Origin: Gluconobacter kanchanaburiensis NBRC 103587
GTDB taxonomy: Bacteria; Pseudomonadota; Alphaproteobacteria; Acetobacterales; Acetobacteraceae
DNA: 64,000 nucleotides
Assembly: GCF_007988905.1 (NCBI RefSeq)
Contig: NZ_BJVA01000002.1
Location: 186,001-250,000 of the forward strand
Direction: 5' to 3'
Numbering within the stretch: the first letter of the stretch is position 1; every line of letters begins with the position of its first letter. Positions 16,851-27,477 of this stretch are shown here, one piece after another. Under the pieces are notes generated by a model, which was not told where the DNA came from, ran no database searches, and was given only the letters and a program-made list of their open reading frames with translations. The position numbers and the translations under genes are program-made.

Positions 16851-19800
16851 TCAAGTCCCGGAGCGTACCTGATCCAGAAGTGAGGACGGGAGTGTGACAA
16901 CGGCTGGTCCTTCCGTCCAGACCAGCGAACAGTGAATGTCGTAGCCAGGATGAAGTTGCTCAAGCACGGCACGATAAGCCGCCATCTGACGCAGATAGAC
17001 GACGGGCGTACGGTCCGCACGAAGCCGCGGATTACGATTCGTTTTGTAGTCGCAAATCCAGATCTGCCTGTCCCCGATCCGCAGACGATCAACCTGTCCG
17101 AGCACGACACGCCCATCACTGACACCCGAAATCGGCTGTTCGGCGCGACTGCCGGGTGCAAAGAGCGGTGCGAGTTCCGGGTGAGAGAGAACGCCCAGCA
17201 CCTGTCCGGCCAGATGTTGGATGTCCGGTTCCGTCAGACCCAGCGCCCGGCGGGACAGCCAGCGCACCGCCACGGCTTCACGCTCTGCCGCCGGGGTTTC
17301 CGGCAGAAGCTGGAGCAGACGGTGGATCATCGTGCCTCGTCGCATGGCCTGTTCGCGGACCGGCGTTGGACGACCGGCCAGCAGCTCCAGCGGGGAACGG
17401 GCAGCGGGGAGTTCGCCAAACTCAGCCCCATCCGGACGGCTAGGCGCGAGCGGACGCGTCATGGCATCCTCATGAAGCATGATAACAGGCTTCCAATCCG
17501 GTGCCAGGCCTATCCAGTCTGGTAGCGTTGCACAAGGCGGTTCGGCAGATCCAGGCTGGAAGGCAATGGGGGCAAGCGTACGCGCTTCTTCCAGCACGAG
17601 CCGTTCGCCTTCCCAGCCCAGATCCATGGGTTCGGAACGGGCATTGGCCAGTTGCCGGAACCCGACCTCACACTGACGATACCAGCTTGTATCCGCAGGT
17701 TCGCGCTTGGCCCCTGCTCCACAGATTACCAGCCAGTCACTGGCACGGGTTAGGGCGACGTAAAGCAAGCGATTGCTTTCGGCGCGGGCCTTTTCAGCGT
17801 CCCGTTCGGACAGGACGGTCGTAACGTCCGTCCCCATGTCCTTTTTCGGCACCCAGAGCGGGAGTTCGAACGCCCCCGCTTCTTCCCAGAGGAAATCACT
17901 ACCAGGTGGAGGTTTTGACGTTGTATCCGGCATCACGACCAGACGGGCCTGAAGCCCCTTGGAGCCGTGCACGGTCATGACGCGAACGGCACCCAGATCG
18001 CTCTCGGCCTCGCGCTTGCTGGTGATCTCGCTGGCTTCGAGCCAATGCAGGAAGCCCTGAAGCGACGGCGGATGCAGCCCTTCGTAGCGCAGGGCTGCCG
18101 TCAGCAGTTCGTCTACCGGTTCAGCGGCTTCCGGTCCCAGACGCCGCAGCAACCGCGTACGACCGCCATGCTGGCCCAGCGTTTCAGCAAGCAGCCGGTA
18201 CGGAGACGCATAATCGACGCGCGCATAAAGCGTGGACAGCATCTCCCACGCCGCACGCCAGTCCTCGCGCTCCCGATGCCGTTCGCGTAGAACGGTCCAG
18301 AGCGGCTGACCTTTCGGACCGAGGGCATGGGACGTCCCGTTGCGGGTGGCGAGCGCCATCAGCGAGTCGTCCGTCAGTCCGCCGAGAGGAGATGTCAGGA
18401 CGGAAGCCAGCGTCAGGTCATCCTGCGGCAAAAGCAGGGCTGCGCAGAGCATCATGAGATCGCGGACGGCGACCTGCTGCGTCAGCCCGACCCGGACCAG
18501 GGTGGCAACCGGCACATTGCGCGATTTAAGAGCCCGGATGAGCGAACGCAGGAACGGCGAGCGTCGGGGGACAAGGATCAACACATCGCCTGCGGTCAAA
18601 GGCGCCTGGCCCGGCTGAGGCGGACGCCCGATCTGCTGATCAATCCATTCCGCAAGCGCCTCGGCAAGACGCTGTGGCGCGCTGCGCTGCCCTGTATTGG
18701 CGGAAGGAGCGCGCCAGGGCGTCAGGCCCTCGTCATCGTCTTCACCCTGAACCACAGGGACGAGCGGCCAGAGTTCCACACGCCCTCCCTGCCCCGGACG
18801 AGCCGAGACATGCGGGCGGAGCGTCTTTTCACCTTCCTGCAACAGACCATGCGCTGCGAGAGGCTGGGAAAACACCGCGTCCACGAAGGACAGAACAGGT
18901 GGCACCGAGCGAAAGGAGACGTTCAGTTCCGGATCGCGCCACAGCAGCCCGGCATTGCAGACCCTGTCCGCGAACTCAGTGCGCCAGCGATGGAATTCTT
19001 CTGGCTGAGCGCCCTGAAACCCGTAAATCGACTGTTTGTAGTCGCCAACTGCAAAAATCGTGCGCGGACGCGGCCCCATGTCCCACGCGCCGTCCCCCGC
19101 AAAGAACTCGGATGTGAGCGCACCGGCGATTTCCCATTGCAGACCGGAATTATCCTGCACCTCGTCCAGCAACAGATGGTCGATGCCACCATCAAGCTTG
19201 TAGAGCACCCAGGCCGCACCCGGATCGCGCAGGAGATTGCGGGTTTCCTGAATGAGGTCGTTGTAATCCACCAGACCACGAGCTGACTTGCCGTCCTGAA
19301 ACGCCGTCAGCATGGGCGCGGCCAGCCCGAGCAAGGCGCGGTTCAACAGAACCAGACGCGCGCTTTTGAGGCTGGACTGAAGATCTAGAAGACGCTGCGC
19401 CTCGTCCTCCAGCAGAGGCATAATGCCCGGAAAAGCCTCCTGTGCCTTCTTGGCGACGATCCGGTTCATCTGCCGCACGGTTCCCTTGTCCGTCAGCAGG
19501 CATTTCGCCCAGATGGCAGGCGCCCGCTCGGCCCGGTCCGTCCCGAGCCATCCCAACATCTGCTCGACGTTGACTCGGGCGGCGGGAGTCACGAGCCCGA
19601 GCACGTCACGCAATCCGGCCCGCAGATCGTCTTCCTTCGGCGGCTGGCAGGCGAGGCTTTCAAGATCTTCAAGGCTCTGCTGCCCGGCGTCCAGCGCCTT
19701 ACGATAGGCACTAACCACACTGTCCGGCAGGGTTGCCCAGCGTTCCAATAGCGGACGGGCGCGGCTTTCTTCCATGTTCAGCGTGCGGATACGCTGAAAG

Positions 19801-20426
19801 AAGCGGTCCAACCCCACCGTCCCCGCCACATCCGCCGCAAGCTCCGGCGAACGGGCCAGACCGTCTTCCATCGCCTCGCGCAGAGCCAAGGTGGTGTCGG
19901 TGTCTTCCATCAGCGTGAAATGTGGATCGACCGAGGCTTCCAGCGGAAAACGCCGCAGCAACGACTGGCAGAAGGCGTGGATCGTCTCGATCCGCAAGCC
20001 GCCCGGCAGATCGAGCACGCACAGAAACAGAGCACGGGCGCGGCGGCGGGTTTCGTCCGTATTGGGAACATCGAGGCTTTCAAGCTCCGTACCCAACGTC
20101 TCATCAGGCAGAGAGACCCAGCTTCCCAGCTTTTGTTGAAGGCGGTTGGCCATCTCGGCAGCGGCGGCCTTGGTGTAGGTCAGGCACAGGATGCGCGAGG
20201 GGTGCGCGCCATCGGCCAGAATGGTGTCGCCCTCCTCGGTCTGCACATAAAGCGGCAGCATGAGCCGCAGCAGACGGTCGATCAGCAGCTTCGTCTTGCC
20301 TGAACCCGCCGAGGCCGAGACGAACACCGAAGCACGGGGGTCGGACGCCTGACGCTGCGTGCGATCGGCAGCGGCAATGACTTCATCGCGGGTGATGGAA
20401 CGGGAGACAGGAGGCATATCGTTCAT
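16851..20426 (-). CDS. addA: AddA, helicase-nuclease subunit for double-strand break repair
   Basis: 1191 residues from ATG 20426. UvrD/Rep-type helicase motifs are visible: Walker [14 protein letters not shown] near residue 37, Walker [28 protein letters not shown] and [13 protein letters not shown]. The C-terminal RecB-family nuclease motif is [11 protein letters not shown]. With AddB it resects double-strand ends for RecA loading, the alphaproteobacterial counterpart of RecBCD. Its ATG overlaps the addB stop (ATGA), so it is translationally coupled. Confidence 0.95.
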   Translation of the reverse strand: MNDMPPVSRSITRDEVIAAADRTQRQASDPRASVFVSASAGSGKTKLLIDRLLRLMLPLYVQTEEGDTILADGAHPSRILCLTYTKAAAAEMANRLQQKLGSWVSLPDETLGTELESLDVPNTDETRRRARALFLCVLDLPGGLRIETIHAFCQSLLRRFPLEASVDPHFTLMEDTDTTLALREAMEDGLARSPELAADVAGTVGLDRFFQRIRTLNMEESRARPLLERWATLPDSVVSAYRKALDAGQQSLEDLESLACQPPKEDDLRAGLRDVLGLVTPAARVNVEQMLGWLGTDRAERAPAIWAKCLLTDKGTVRQMNRIVAKKAQEAFPGIMPLLEDEAQRLLDLQSSLKSARLVLLNRALLGLAAPMLTAFQDGKSARGLVDYNDLIQETRNLLRDPGAAWVLYKLDGGIDHLLLDEVQDNSGLQWEIAGALTSEFFAGDGAWDMGPRPRTIFAVGDYKQSIYGFQGAQPEEFHRWRTEFADRVCNAGLLWRDPELNVSFRSVPPVLSFVDAVFSQPLAAHGLLQEGEKTLRPHVSARPGQGGRVELWPLVPVVQGEDDDEGLTPWRAPSANTGQRSAPQRLAEALAEWIDQQIGRPPQPGQAPLTAGDVLILVPRRSPFLRSLIRALKSRNVPVATLVRVGLTQQVAVRDLMMLCAALLLPQDDLTLASVLTSPLGGLTDDSLMALATRNGTSHALGPKGQPLWTVLRERHREREDWRAAWEMLSTLYARVDYASPYRLLAETLGQHGGRTRLLRRLGPEAAEPVDELLTAALRYEGLHPPSLQGFLHWLEASEITSKREAESDLGAVRVMTVHGSKGLQARLVVMPDTTSKPPPGSDFLWEEAGAFELPLWVPKKDMGTDVTTVLSERDAEKARAESNRLLYVALTRASDWLVICGAGAKREPADTSWYRQCEVGFRQLANARSEPMDLGWEGERLVLEEARTLAPIAFQPGSAEPPCATLPDWIGLAPDWKPVIMLHEDAMTRPLAPSRPDGAEFGELPAARSPLELLAGRPTPVREQAMRRGTMIHRLLQLLPETPAAEREAVAVRWLSRRALGLTEPDIQHLAGQVLGVLSHPELAPLFAPGSRAEQPISGVSDGRVVLGQVDRLRIGDRQIWICDYKTNRNPRLRADRTPVVYLRQMAAYRAVLEQLHPGYDIHCSLVWTEGPAVVTLPSSLLDQVRSGT

Positions 20427-23400
20427 TCGCCCTCTCCTTCCGCATAGGCGGCGCGCCATTCATCCACGCGGGCAAGCTGCGCGTAATCGGTGTAGCGCGG
20501 GACATGCCCGGCCCAGGGCTGGGAGCGATAAGGCTGATCGGGATTGTCGTATTCGTCCACGAGAGCCCGGAGTTTTTCCATTGCCTCACCGATCAGGGTC
20601 GGCGCATCCGTGCCGGAACGTGAGCCAGGGACTTCGCTTTCCTTGCCTGGATCATCCCCGCCGGTCAGGTGCCAGTAGAGCAGTTGCTTCGTTTCCACGG
20701 CCGGAACGTCTTTGAACGCCCCTTTGGCCAGCAGCGCGCCTTCCAGCACGAGCTGCACGGACCAGCCTTCCGCAACATTCTTTCCACTGGGCGGCTGCCC
20801 GGTTTTGTAATCAAAGATCGTCGCTAGACCATCCGCATCAATATCGATCCGGTCTGCACGACCGCGCAGTTCGAACGGCGCAACAGCCGCCTGAAGACGG
20901 AAAGATGCCGTGACCTCCACGAAGCGTCCCTGCGCCGGGCCGCTGTCTTCCATCTCAAGCCGGTAAGCGGCTTCCTTTTCCGCCACCCAGTCCGCAATTC
21001 GAACCAGACGCGGCCCCCACCAGTTCACAAGCGCCGGACGCATGTTCGCTTTCGCCAGTTCCTCAGCAAAAACACGTCGCAGAATAACGCTCGCATTGGC
21101 TGGCCAGCGCTCGGGGAAGTCCCGCAGGACGCGCTCCATCGCATCATGCACGATCATACCGAAATCAGCGTGTTCCGCACCTTCCTCCAACTGCTTGAGC
21201 GCCCGGAGCTTCAGAACATGCTTGGCATAAATCGCGTACGGATCCTGCATCCAGGTCTCGATTTCCGTAATACTGAGACCCCGAGGACGCAGAGCGACGG
21301 GTGGACGCGGTTCGGGCGGCGCCACGGCCTCGGCGCCTGCGAGCGGCTGATCGAGACAGCGCTGCCAGTCCAGCGCGGGATGCACCGGCAGATTCTGGGA
21401 GCGCCCACCAAGAAATGCATCCATTCGGACCATCCAACGCGCAGGAACGCCGGGCGCGCCCTCGCGCCGAGCCGAACTGGCGAACACGGCTTCCTTCGAC
21501 GCCAGAATGGTCGAAACGAAATCATGCGCGCTCACACCCGTCTGCCGCTCCGGGGAGGGTAGACCGACACGCACGCGCATCGGGCGGCTCAGCCAGGGGC
21601 CCGGATCGCTCGCGGGAGGCCAGACACCTTCGTTCAGGCCGCCCAGCACCACGACATCGAACGCCAGAAGCCGCGCTTCCAGCACGCCCAGGATCGAGAC
21701 ACGCGGATGCGCCAGTTCCACACCGCCGCGATGCGCGCGCAGACCGGTCAGCATCTGCCCGGCCATGGACGTGTTGAGGAACGAATCCAGATGCGTCAGC
21801 CGCTGCGGCGGCAGAATACCGGTATTGACGATCAGCGCCGCCAAATGCCGCGACAGCGCCTCACCATCCTCGCCCAGCCACAGACGCGCGCCCGGATGAC
21901 GCGGCTCCTCCTCCGGAGCGTCCAGTTCGTCCGCCGTGGCCGCCAACGCTTCCGCCGTGTGGATCAGGCGTTCAAGCAGTTCCGGCAGGGGAATGGCGCC
22001 TTCGATGGACAGAAGCGGATCGAAAGCCTGCTCGATGCGTGCGATGAAGGTGGCGGGACCCTCCGGCTCGTCCGGGGCATCGGCGCTGGCGCCGTGATCC
22101 GGGGCATGTTTCTTCTGCGTATAGTCATGCAGCGCGGCCTTCAGCCCGGCAATGCCGGGCGCAGGGGACGGCCCGCGCAACAGAAGCCGTTCCAGACGCC
22201 GGGCGGAGGCGTGGCAGTCTCCCGGCGTACGTCCCAGCGCGGCGAGTGGATGTTTCAGAACGGACAGGAGCGCCACGGGCGAAAGCTGCGCCTCGGCAGC
22301 GGTCGCAATCAGACGCAAAAACACTGCGGCCGGAGTCTGGGACAGGGATTCGCCCGCACTGTCATCGGCATGGATCCCGAAACGCAAAAGCTCGGTCCCC
22401 ACACGCTGCGCCAGCGCCCGGTCCGGCGTGACGAGCGCGCAGGTTTTCCCGGCTTCAGACACGACATCGCGCAGGATCAGCGCAATGGCCTGCGCTTCCT
22501 GCTGCTGATCCTGCGCGGGCAGAATGGAAAGACCTGCGATATCACGCGGGCGGCTGTCCTGCCCCCAATGGGCGATACCCTGTTCCGGAAGCAGCACCTC
22601 GCGCAGTATCAGCTCACGTCCACGGTCCCGCCCGCCATTCCAACCCGTCAGCTCCTTACGGGACAGCCCCAGATCCGCAAGGATTTCCTTCAGACTGGCC
22701 TGCGGATGCGACGGCGGCAGGGCATCCCAGATCTCGTCCGCCATTCCCAGATCCACCCCCGGCAGGATCACGACCCCGGCGGGCAGCCGCGCCACCACGG
22801 CCAGAACATCCGATACCGCCGCAGACCCGTCCGCAAATCCCACGCCCCAGACGGGCGTGAGCGGCGGTTTTTCTTCCCAGGCGCGGGCCTGCGCCTTCAG
22901 ACGTGCGATCTGCCGCGCCACCGGGTTACATAGCCCCTCTTCTTCCAGCCATTTCGGCCAGACGGCAGTGACGATCTCAAGAAATTTCAACGTCTGCTGC
23001 CAGTGATCGGAGAAGCGCTCCTCCACCGCGTCCGGAAGCCGCTCGGCCAGATCGACACCGCTGCGTTCGGCCTCGTCCATCAGATCCGCCAGTGCCTTGG
23101 CGAGCGGCCAGGCCCGGTCAATCCCCTTGGTGCTGTCCACCCCGACACTCACAAGGGGGGTCTGAAGGATCAGCATCGACAGCACTGCCAGACGCCGCTG
23201 CGACTCCACTGCAGGAGGCAGAACGACGTCGATCCCGATGGACGCCAGAGCGTCTTCGTCCACGTCATTGATCGCGACGATGCGCGGCAAAAGTGCGGCC
23301 TGCGTGTCCAGAACCCGCAGGAACGCCTCCATCAACGCACGGCCAGCACGACGGCTGGGAACAAGGATCAGACCGGGACCATCCGTTCCGGCTGCCGGGT

Positions 23401-23473
23401 CCTGCTCAAGCCATTCCTGCGCCACACGGTCCAAAAACGGTTCCGTGCCCGCAATGGTAACGACGCCGCTCAT
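20423..23473 (-). CDS. addB: AddB, partner subunit of the AddAB helicase-nuclease
   Basis: 1016 residues. The N-terminal helicase-like region carries a relaxed nucleotide-binding segment (LILVPSRRAGRALMEAFL), then the conserved VFASSARREGAPGVPARWMV area, and the C-terminal PD-(D/E)XK nuclease motif IFDYKTGQPPSGKN near residue 860 with the upstream LRGRADRIDID. These features match the alphaproteobacterial AddB type. Start and stop each overlap the neighbours by 4 bases in tsaE-addB-addA. Confidence 0.93.
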   Translation of the reverse strand: MSGVVTIAGTEPFLDRVAQEWLEQDPAAGTDGPGLILVPSRRAGRALMEAFLRVLDTQAALLPRIVAINDVDEDALASIGIDVVLPPAVESQRRLAVLSMLILQTPLVSVGVDSTKGIDRAWPLAKALADLMDEAERSGVDLAERLPDAVEERFSDHWQQTLKFLEIVTAVWPKWLEEEGLCNPVARQIARLKAQARAWEEKPPLTPVWGVGFADGSAAVSDVLAVVARLPAGVVILPGVDLGMADEIWDALPPSHPQASLKEILADLGLSRKELTGWNGGRDRGRELILREVLLPEQGIAHWGQDSRPRDIAGLSILPAQDQQQEAQAIALILRDVVSEAGKTCALVTPDRALAQRVGTELLRFGIHADDSAGESLSQTPAAVFLRLIATAAEAQLSPVALLSVLKHPLAALGRTPGDCHASARRLERLLLRGPSPAPGIAGLKAALHDYTQKKHAPDHGASADAPDEPEGPATFIARIEQAFDPLLSIEGAIPLPELLERLIHTAEALAATADELDAPEEEPRHPGARLWLGEDGEALSRHLAALIVNTGILPPQRLTHLDSFLNTSMAGQMLTGLRAHRGGVELAHPRVSILGVLEARLLAFDVVVLGGLNEGVWPPASDPGPWLSRPMRVRVGLPSPERQTGVSAHDFVSTILASKEAVFASSARREGAPGVPARWMVRMDAFLGGRSQNLPVHPALDWQRCLDQPLAGAEAVAPPEPRPPVALRPRGLSITEIETWMQDPYAIYAKHVLKLRALKQLEEGAEHADFGMIVHDAMERVLRDFPERWPANASVILRRVFAEELAKANMRPALVNWWGPRLVRIADWVAEKEAAYRLEMEDSGPAQGRFVEVTASFRLQAAVAPFELRGRADRIDIDADGLATIFDYKTGQPPSGKNVAEGWSVQLVLEGALLAKGAFKDVPAVETKQLLYWHLTGGDDPGKESEVPGSRSGTDAPTLIGEAMEKLRALVDEYDNPDQPYRSQPWAGHVPRYTDYAQLARVDEWRAAYAEGEGE

Positions 23474-23919
23474 GGGTTCAGTCCTGTCAGGCGCTCCTCA
23501 GGCCAGCCCGTCAGTTCCACGACGCGAGAATCTTCGGTGTCTCCTGGGGTAAATGTGAGATGCAGTGCGCCTTCCGGCAGCAAATCCCCAGCCCGTTCCG
23601 GCCATTCAACCAGCATGATGCCCTCGCACGCCTCGTCCCAAGCCAGCTCATACAGCGCATCCGGCCCGTCCAGACGCCACAGATCATAATGGTAAATCGT
23701 TCCTTTGGGCGTCTCGTAAGGCTGTACGAGCGCGAAGCTGGGGCTGGGAACTTCCATCTGCGGGTCCTGAGCCAGATGGCGGAGGAAACCCCGGGAAAAC
23801 GTGCTTTTTCCGGCTCCCAGACCGCCGGAGAGCGCAAAACAGTCTCCGGGCGCACAACGGTCGGCAATCAGGGCCGCCAGAGTTTCGGTCGCAAGCTGGT
23901 CATCAAGGCGTATCTGCAT
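23470..23919 (-). CDS. tsaE: TsaE, ATPase for tRNA t6A modification
   Basis: About 149 residues. Walker A is LSGGLGAGKSTFSRGFLRHL; it is followed by VPSPSFALVQPY and the family motif IYHYDLWRLDGP, then EGIMLVEWPERA. TsaE supports the TsaB/TsaD complex that makes N6-threonylcarbamoyladenosine in ANN-decoding tRNAs. ATG 23919 is preferred over the longer opening at 23955 because the protein then starts as other TsaE proteins do. It leads the overlapping tsaE-addB-addA run. Confidence 0.93.
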   Translation of the reverse strand: MQIRLDDQLATETLAALIADRCAPGDCFALSGGLGAGKSTFSRGFLRHLAQDPQMEVPSPSFALVQPYETPKGTIYHYDLWRLDGPDALYELAWDEACEGIMLVEWPERAGDLLPEGALHLTFTPGDTEDSRVVELTGWPEERLTGLNP

Positions 23920-23972
23920 GCCGCCAATGTGGACCCGACGCCCCTGTGCCAGCAAGGGCGTTCGGGAGCAGA

Positions 23973-25052
23973 TCAGCGACTGCCGTTCTGGAGAAGCTCC
24001 ATCCAGAGCGCCATGACAGGCTCTTCCTGAAATGCTGCAGCCCGAACCCGGGCAGCAGCCGACATGGCCTGACGCCGTTCGGGCGCGCGCATCAGCTCCA
24101 ACAGGGCTACAGCCAGGGCCTCCGGCTCTTCCGGCGGGACCAGCAATCCGTTCTCGCCGTCGCGCACGATTTCCGCAGGCCCCGTCTCACAGTCGAACGC
24201 CACGACCGGCACCCCTGCTGACATGGCCTCGAGTAGAACCATCGGCAGCCCCTCATAACGTGAGGAGGCCACGAAAAGCGCGGCGCGGGCGTAATCAGCC
24301 TCGATGTCTCCGGTCGCAGGCACGATCGTCACGCGATGCAACCCTTCCGCCTGTTGCAGCAAAGCATCACGATCCGGCCCATCTCCCCGGATCAGGAGGT
24401 CCCAGCCCATGCTCGCCGGGTCCTGCTCCACAATCCGCCAGGCCCGCAGCAACAGGTCATAGCCCTTCTGTTCGGTCAGGCGTCCCGCCGCCAGAACCAT
24501 ACGGGAGGTTGCCGGATAAGGCCTTTTCGTCACGGGGGGAGCCATGTTCGGAATGGCAGTCAAACGCGCCCGAACCGTCGTCCCCTCACGCCACAACGCC
24601 GTATCCCGCCGGGTCAGAACGACGACATCGTCGGCCCAGCGCGCGGCAATCTGCCGCCCCCAAACTCGCTTGCGACGGTTCAGCGTCACGTTGAAATTGA
24701 AATGCTCCCACACCACGCAGCGCACACCCGCAAGCCGTGCCGCCGCCACGCCATAGAGCGCATGCGTAGATTCCACGACCACTAGCGTGTCAATCTTCTC
24801 CCGTTTCAGAAAACGCGACAGACGCCAGACAATGCGGAACCAGGAATTGAAGATCTTTATCGACCGGTCGAACAGAGATGTGACGGAAATTCCGGGGGCA
24901 AGCGGGAAGGCCGGGGCGTCCCTGCCGACCAGTTCCACCAGCCGCACGTCGCAGTCCCGACGCGCCAGTCCGTTCATGATGACGGAAGTCGAACGCTCCG
25001 TCCCGCCGAAGCCCTTCAGGTCCTGAATTACAAACGCATATCGTGCCTTCAA
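23973..25052 (-). CDS. GT4-family glycosyltransferase
   Basis: 359 residues, two Rossmann-like halves. The N-terminal acceptor-side loop is LKGFGGTERS. The C-terminal GT4 donor-binding part has AAGRLTEQKGYDLLLRAW and the E-X7-E motif SRYEGLPMVLLEAMSAG. This fold uses nucleotide sugars and acts at the cytosolic face of the membrane in polysaccharide or glycolipid synthesis; donor and acceptor cannot be read from the sequence. It is 53 bp from tsaE on the same strand and divergent from the reductase gene. Confidence 0.88.
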   Translation of the reverse strand: MKARYAFVIQDLKGFGGTERSTSVIMNGLARRDCDVRLVELVGRDAPAFPLAPGISVTSLFDRSIKIFNSWFRIVWRLSRFLKREKIDTLVVVESTHALYGVAAARLAGVRCVVWEHFNFNVTLNRRKRVWGRQIAARWADDVVVLTRRDTALWREGTTVRARLTAIPNMAPPVTKRPYPATSRMVLAAGRLTEQKGYDLLLRAWRIVEQDPASMGWDLLIRGDGPDRDALLQQAEGLHRVTIVPATGDIEADYARAALFVASSRYEGLPMVLLEAMSAGVPVVAFDCETGPAEIVRDGENGLLVPPEEPEALAVALLELMRAPERRQAMSAAARVRAAAFQEEPVMALWMELLQNGSR

Positions 25053-25081
25053 TGCCCTACCCCAACCCCTTCAAACCGATT

Positions 25082-26116
25082 ATGAAACAGATCATGACGA
25101 CTGCATCCCAGACCCTCAACACCGATGTCGCGATTGTCGGCGCCGGTCCGACCGCTCTCTTCGCCGCGTTTGAATGTGGCATGCTCAAACTGTCCTGCGT
25201 CCTGATCGACGCGCTCGACAGCGTCGGCGGACAATGTGCTGCGCTCTACCCGGAGAAGCCGATCTACGACATCCCGGCCCATCCCGCCATCGAAGGCGGT
25301 GCGCTGATCGAGGCTCTCGAACAGCAGATCGCACCGTTCGACGTGCCGCGCCTGCTGGGTTCACGGGTCGAAACGCTGGAAGGCCAGCGTGGGGCTTTCA
25401 CGCTGAAGACGGCACGCGGCGACGTCATCAACGCGAAGGCCGTCATCATCGCAGCCGGTGCCGGCGCATTCGGGCCAAACCGACCACCACTCGACGGGCT
25501 TGAAGCCTATGAGCGCACGGGGGCCGTGCAGTATTACGTCAAGAAACGCGCCGACTTTACCGGCAAGCGCGTTGTAGTCGCCGGCGGTGGCGATTCCGCG
25601 CTGGACTGGGCCCTGTCCCTCTCCGAAGTGGCCGCCCAGGTCTATCTGCTGCATCGCCGGGACCGCTTCCGCGGTGCACCCGAGACGCTGTCTCGTATCG
25701 AACAGCAGATCGCGGCCGGGAAAATCGAAAAGGTTGTGCCCTATCAGCTCCATGCCCTGCACGGCGCGGACGGTGTGCTTTCCACTGTGGAAGTCACGAC
25801 CCTTGAAGGCACGTCACGCCATATCGAAGCCGATGCGCTTCTGCCGTTCTATGGCCTGTCCACTGATCTGGGGCCAATCGCGCTCTGGGGCCTGGACACG
25901 CATCGCAACACCGTCCCCGTCACCCCGGCCACACTGGAGAGCAGCACGCCGGGCATTTTCGCGATCGGGGACGTGGCGACCTATCCGGGCAAGCTGAAGC
26001 TGATCCTTCAGGGCTTCTCCGAAGGCGCCATGGCGGCCCATGCCATCCATGCCATCGTCCATCCCGACACGGCCCTGCATTTCGAATATTCGACCAGCAA
26101 GGGCGTTCCGGGCTAA
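25082..26116 (+). CDS. Thioredoxin-reductase-like ferredoxin-NADP+ reductase
   Basis: About 344 residues. FAD-binding GxGxxG is DVAIVGAGPTALFAAFECGM, the NADPH site is VVVAGGGDSALDWALSL, and the C-terminal FAD contact is GIFAIGDVATYPGKLKLILQ. The CxxC redox pair of true thioredoxin reductases is missing, and there is no ferredoxin domain. This is the TrxR-like FNR/ferredoxin (flavodoxin)-NADP reductase class seen in Firmicutes and many alphaproteobacteria. Start ambiguous: ATG 25043 would overlap the divergent neighbour, and ATG 25082 or 25094 is likelier; no strong ribosome-binding site marks any of them. Confidence 0.88.
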   Translation: MKQIMTTASQTLNTDVAIVGAGPTALFAAFECGMLKLSCVLIDALDSVGGQCAALYPEKPIYDIPAHPAIEGGALIEALEQQIAPFDVPRLLGSRVETLEGQRGAFTLKTARGDVINAKAVIIAAGAGAFGPNRPPLDGLEAYERTGAVQYYVKKRADFTGKRVVVAGGGDSALDWALSLSEVAAQVYLLHRRDRFRGAPETLSRIEQQIAAGKIEKVVPYQLHALHGADGVLSTVEVTTLEGTSRHIEADALLPFYGLSTDLGPIALWGLDTHRNTVPVTPATLESSTPGIFAIGDVATYPGKLKLILQGFSEGAMAAHAIHAIVHPDTALHFEYSTSKGVPG

Positions 26117-26201
26117 CGGGGCGGGGCAGCTTTTTTTTGGCGCTGAGCCGATCGCGGTCAGTTCAGGGCGCTTCTACAGACGACAACGCAGCAGGACAGA
26201 T

Positions 26202-27458
26202 ATGAAAGTCATCGTCATGGGCGCCGGGGTCATCGGCGTTACAACGGCCTGGTATCTCGCTCAGGAAGGTCACGAAGTCGAAGTTATCGACCGTCAGCCG
26301 GGTGTGGGTCTGGAAACGTCCTTTGCCAATGCGGGTCAGGTCTCCCCCGGCTATTCGACGCCCTGGGCCATGCCGGGCCTGCCGTTTAAGGCCGCGAAAT
26401 GGATGTTCGAAAAGCACAGCCCCCTCGTCGTGCGCCCGCGCCTCGACACGGCCATGTTCCGCTTCATGGGCGAACTGCTCATGAACTGTACGGAAAAGGC
26501 CTATGACATCAACAAGGGACGGATGCTGCGGATTGCGGAATACGCCCGCGACCGCCTGGACGCCCTGCGCGCCGAGACCGGCATCACCTATGATGGCGCC
26601 CAGAAGGGCCTGATCCAGCTTTTCCGCACGGATAGTCAGGTCGAATACGCTGCCGAAGACATGCGTCTGCTGGCCGAAAGTGGCGTCGAGCACAAGCTGC
26701 TGACCGTGGACGAGATCCTTGCCCGCGAGCCCGGCCTCGCCCATGCACGACATCTGCTCAAGGCCGGTCTACTGCTCCCCGGAGACCAGACGGGCGATGC
26801 CCACCTCTTCACACGTCGTCTGGCCAAGATGGCCGAGGAAAAGGGCGTGAAGTTCCATCTCAGCGTCAGGATAGAAGCTCTGGAAGCCGCCAGCGACGCC
26901 ATCGTCAGCATCCGCACCAGCGCAGGACGTATGACAGCGGACCGTTACGTTCTGGCGCTCGGCAGCTATTCCCCGCGCTTTCTCAAGCCGCTGGAACTGC
27001 GTCTGCCGATCTATCCGGTCAAGGGTTACTCCCTGACCATGCCGATCACGGACGAAAGCCGCGCCCCGGTCTCGACCGTCAATGACGAGACCTACAAGGT
27101 CGCCATCACGCGTCTGGGCGACCGCATCCGCATCGGCGGCACAGCGGAGCTGAACGGCTTCAACCTGCGCCTGAGCCCGGACCGTCGCGAGACGCTGGAG
27201 CTGTCCTTCAGCGAAATGTATGGCGGCGGGGACCTGTCCTCTGCAAAATACTGGACCGGTCTGCGTCCCTGCACGCCGGACGGCACGCCGATCGTCGGCC
27301 CCTCACCGCGCTATGGCAATCTGTGGCTCAACACCGGTCATGGCACGCTGGGCTGGACGATGACGGCCGGCTCCGGCCAGATCGTTGCCGACCAGATCTC
27401 CGGTCGCCAGACGGCCATTCCGTCGCTCGACCTCTCACTGGATCGCTACGGCGTCTGA
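26202..27458 (+). CDS. dadA: D-amino acid dehydrogenase (DadA type)
   Basis: 418 residues. The N-terminal FAD-binding motif is MKVIVMGAGVIGVTTAWYLA, followed by the DadA block NAGQVSPGYSTPWAMPG. The C-terminal stretch is YWTGLRPCTPDGTPIVGPSP with the NTGHGTLGWTM flavin contact. The enzyme oxidises D-amino acids (notably D-alanine) and passes electrons to the membrane quinone pool. The open frame extends upstream, but ATG 26202 (GCAGGACAG before it) gives the standard length. It follows the FNR gene by 85 bp on the same strand. Confidence 0.93.
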   Translation: MKVIVMGAGVIGVTTAWYLAQEGHEVEVIDRQPGVGLETSFANAGQVSPGYSTPWAMPGLPFKAAKWMFEKHSPLVVRPRLDTAMFRFMGELLMNCTEKAYDINKGRMLRIAEYARDRLDALRAETGITYDGAQKGLIQLFRTDSQVEYAAEDMRLLAESGVEHKLLTVDEILAREPGLAHARHLLKAGLLLPGDQTGDAHLFTRRLAKMAEEKGVKFHLSVRIEALEAASDAIVSIRTSAGRMTADRYVLALGSYSPRFLKPLELRLPIYPVKGYSLTMPITDESRAPVSTVNDETYKVAITRLGDRIRIGGTAELNGFNLRLSPDRRETLELSFSEMYGGGDLSSAKYWTGLRPCTPDGTPIVGPSPRYGNLWLNTGHGTLGWTMTAGSGQIVADQISGRQTAIPSLDLSLDRYGV

Positions 27459-27477
27459 TCCGGTCTCCTGTCCGCCT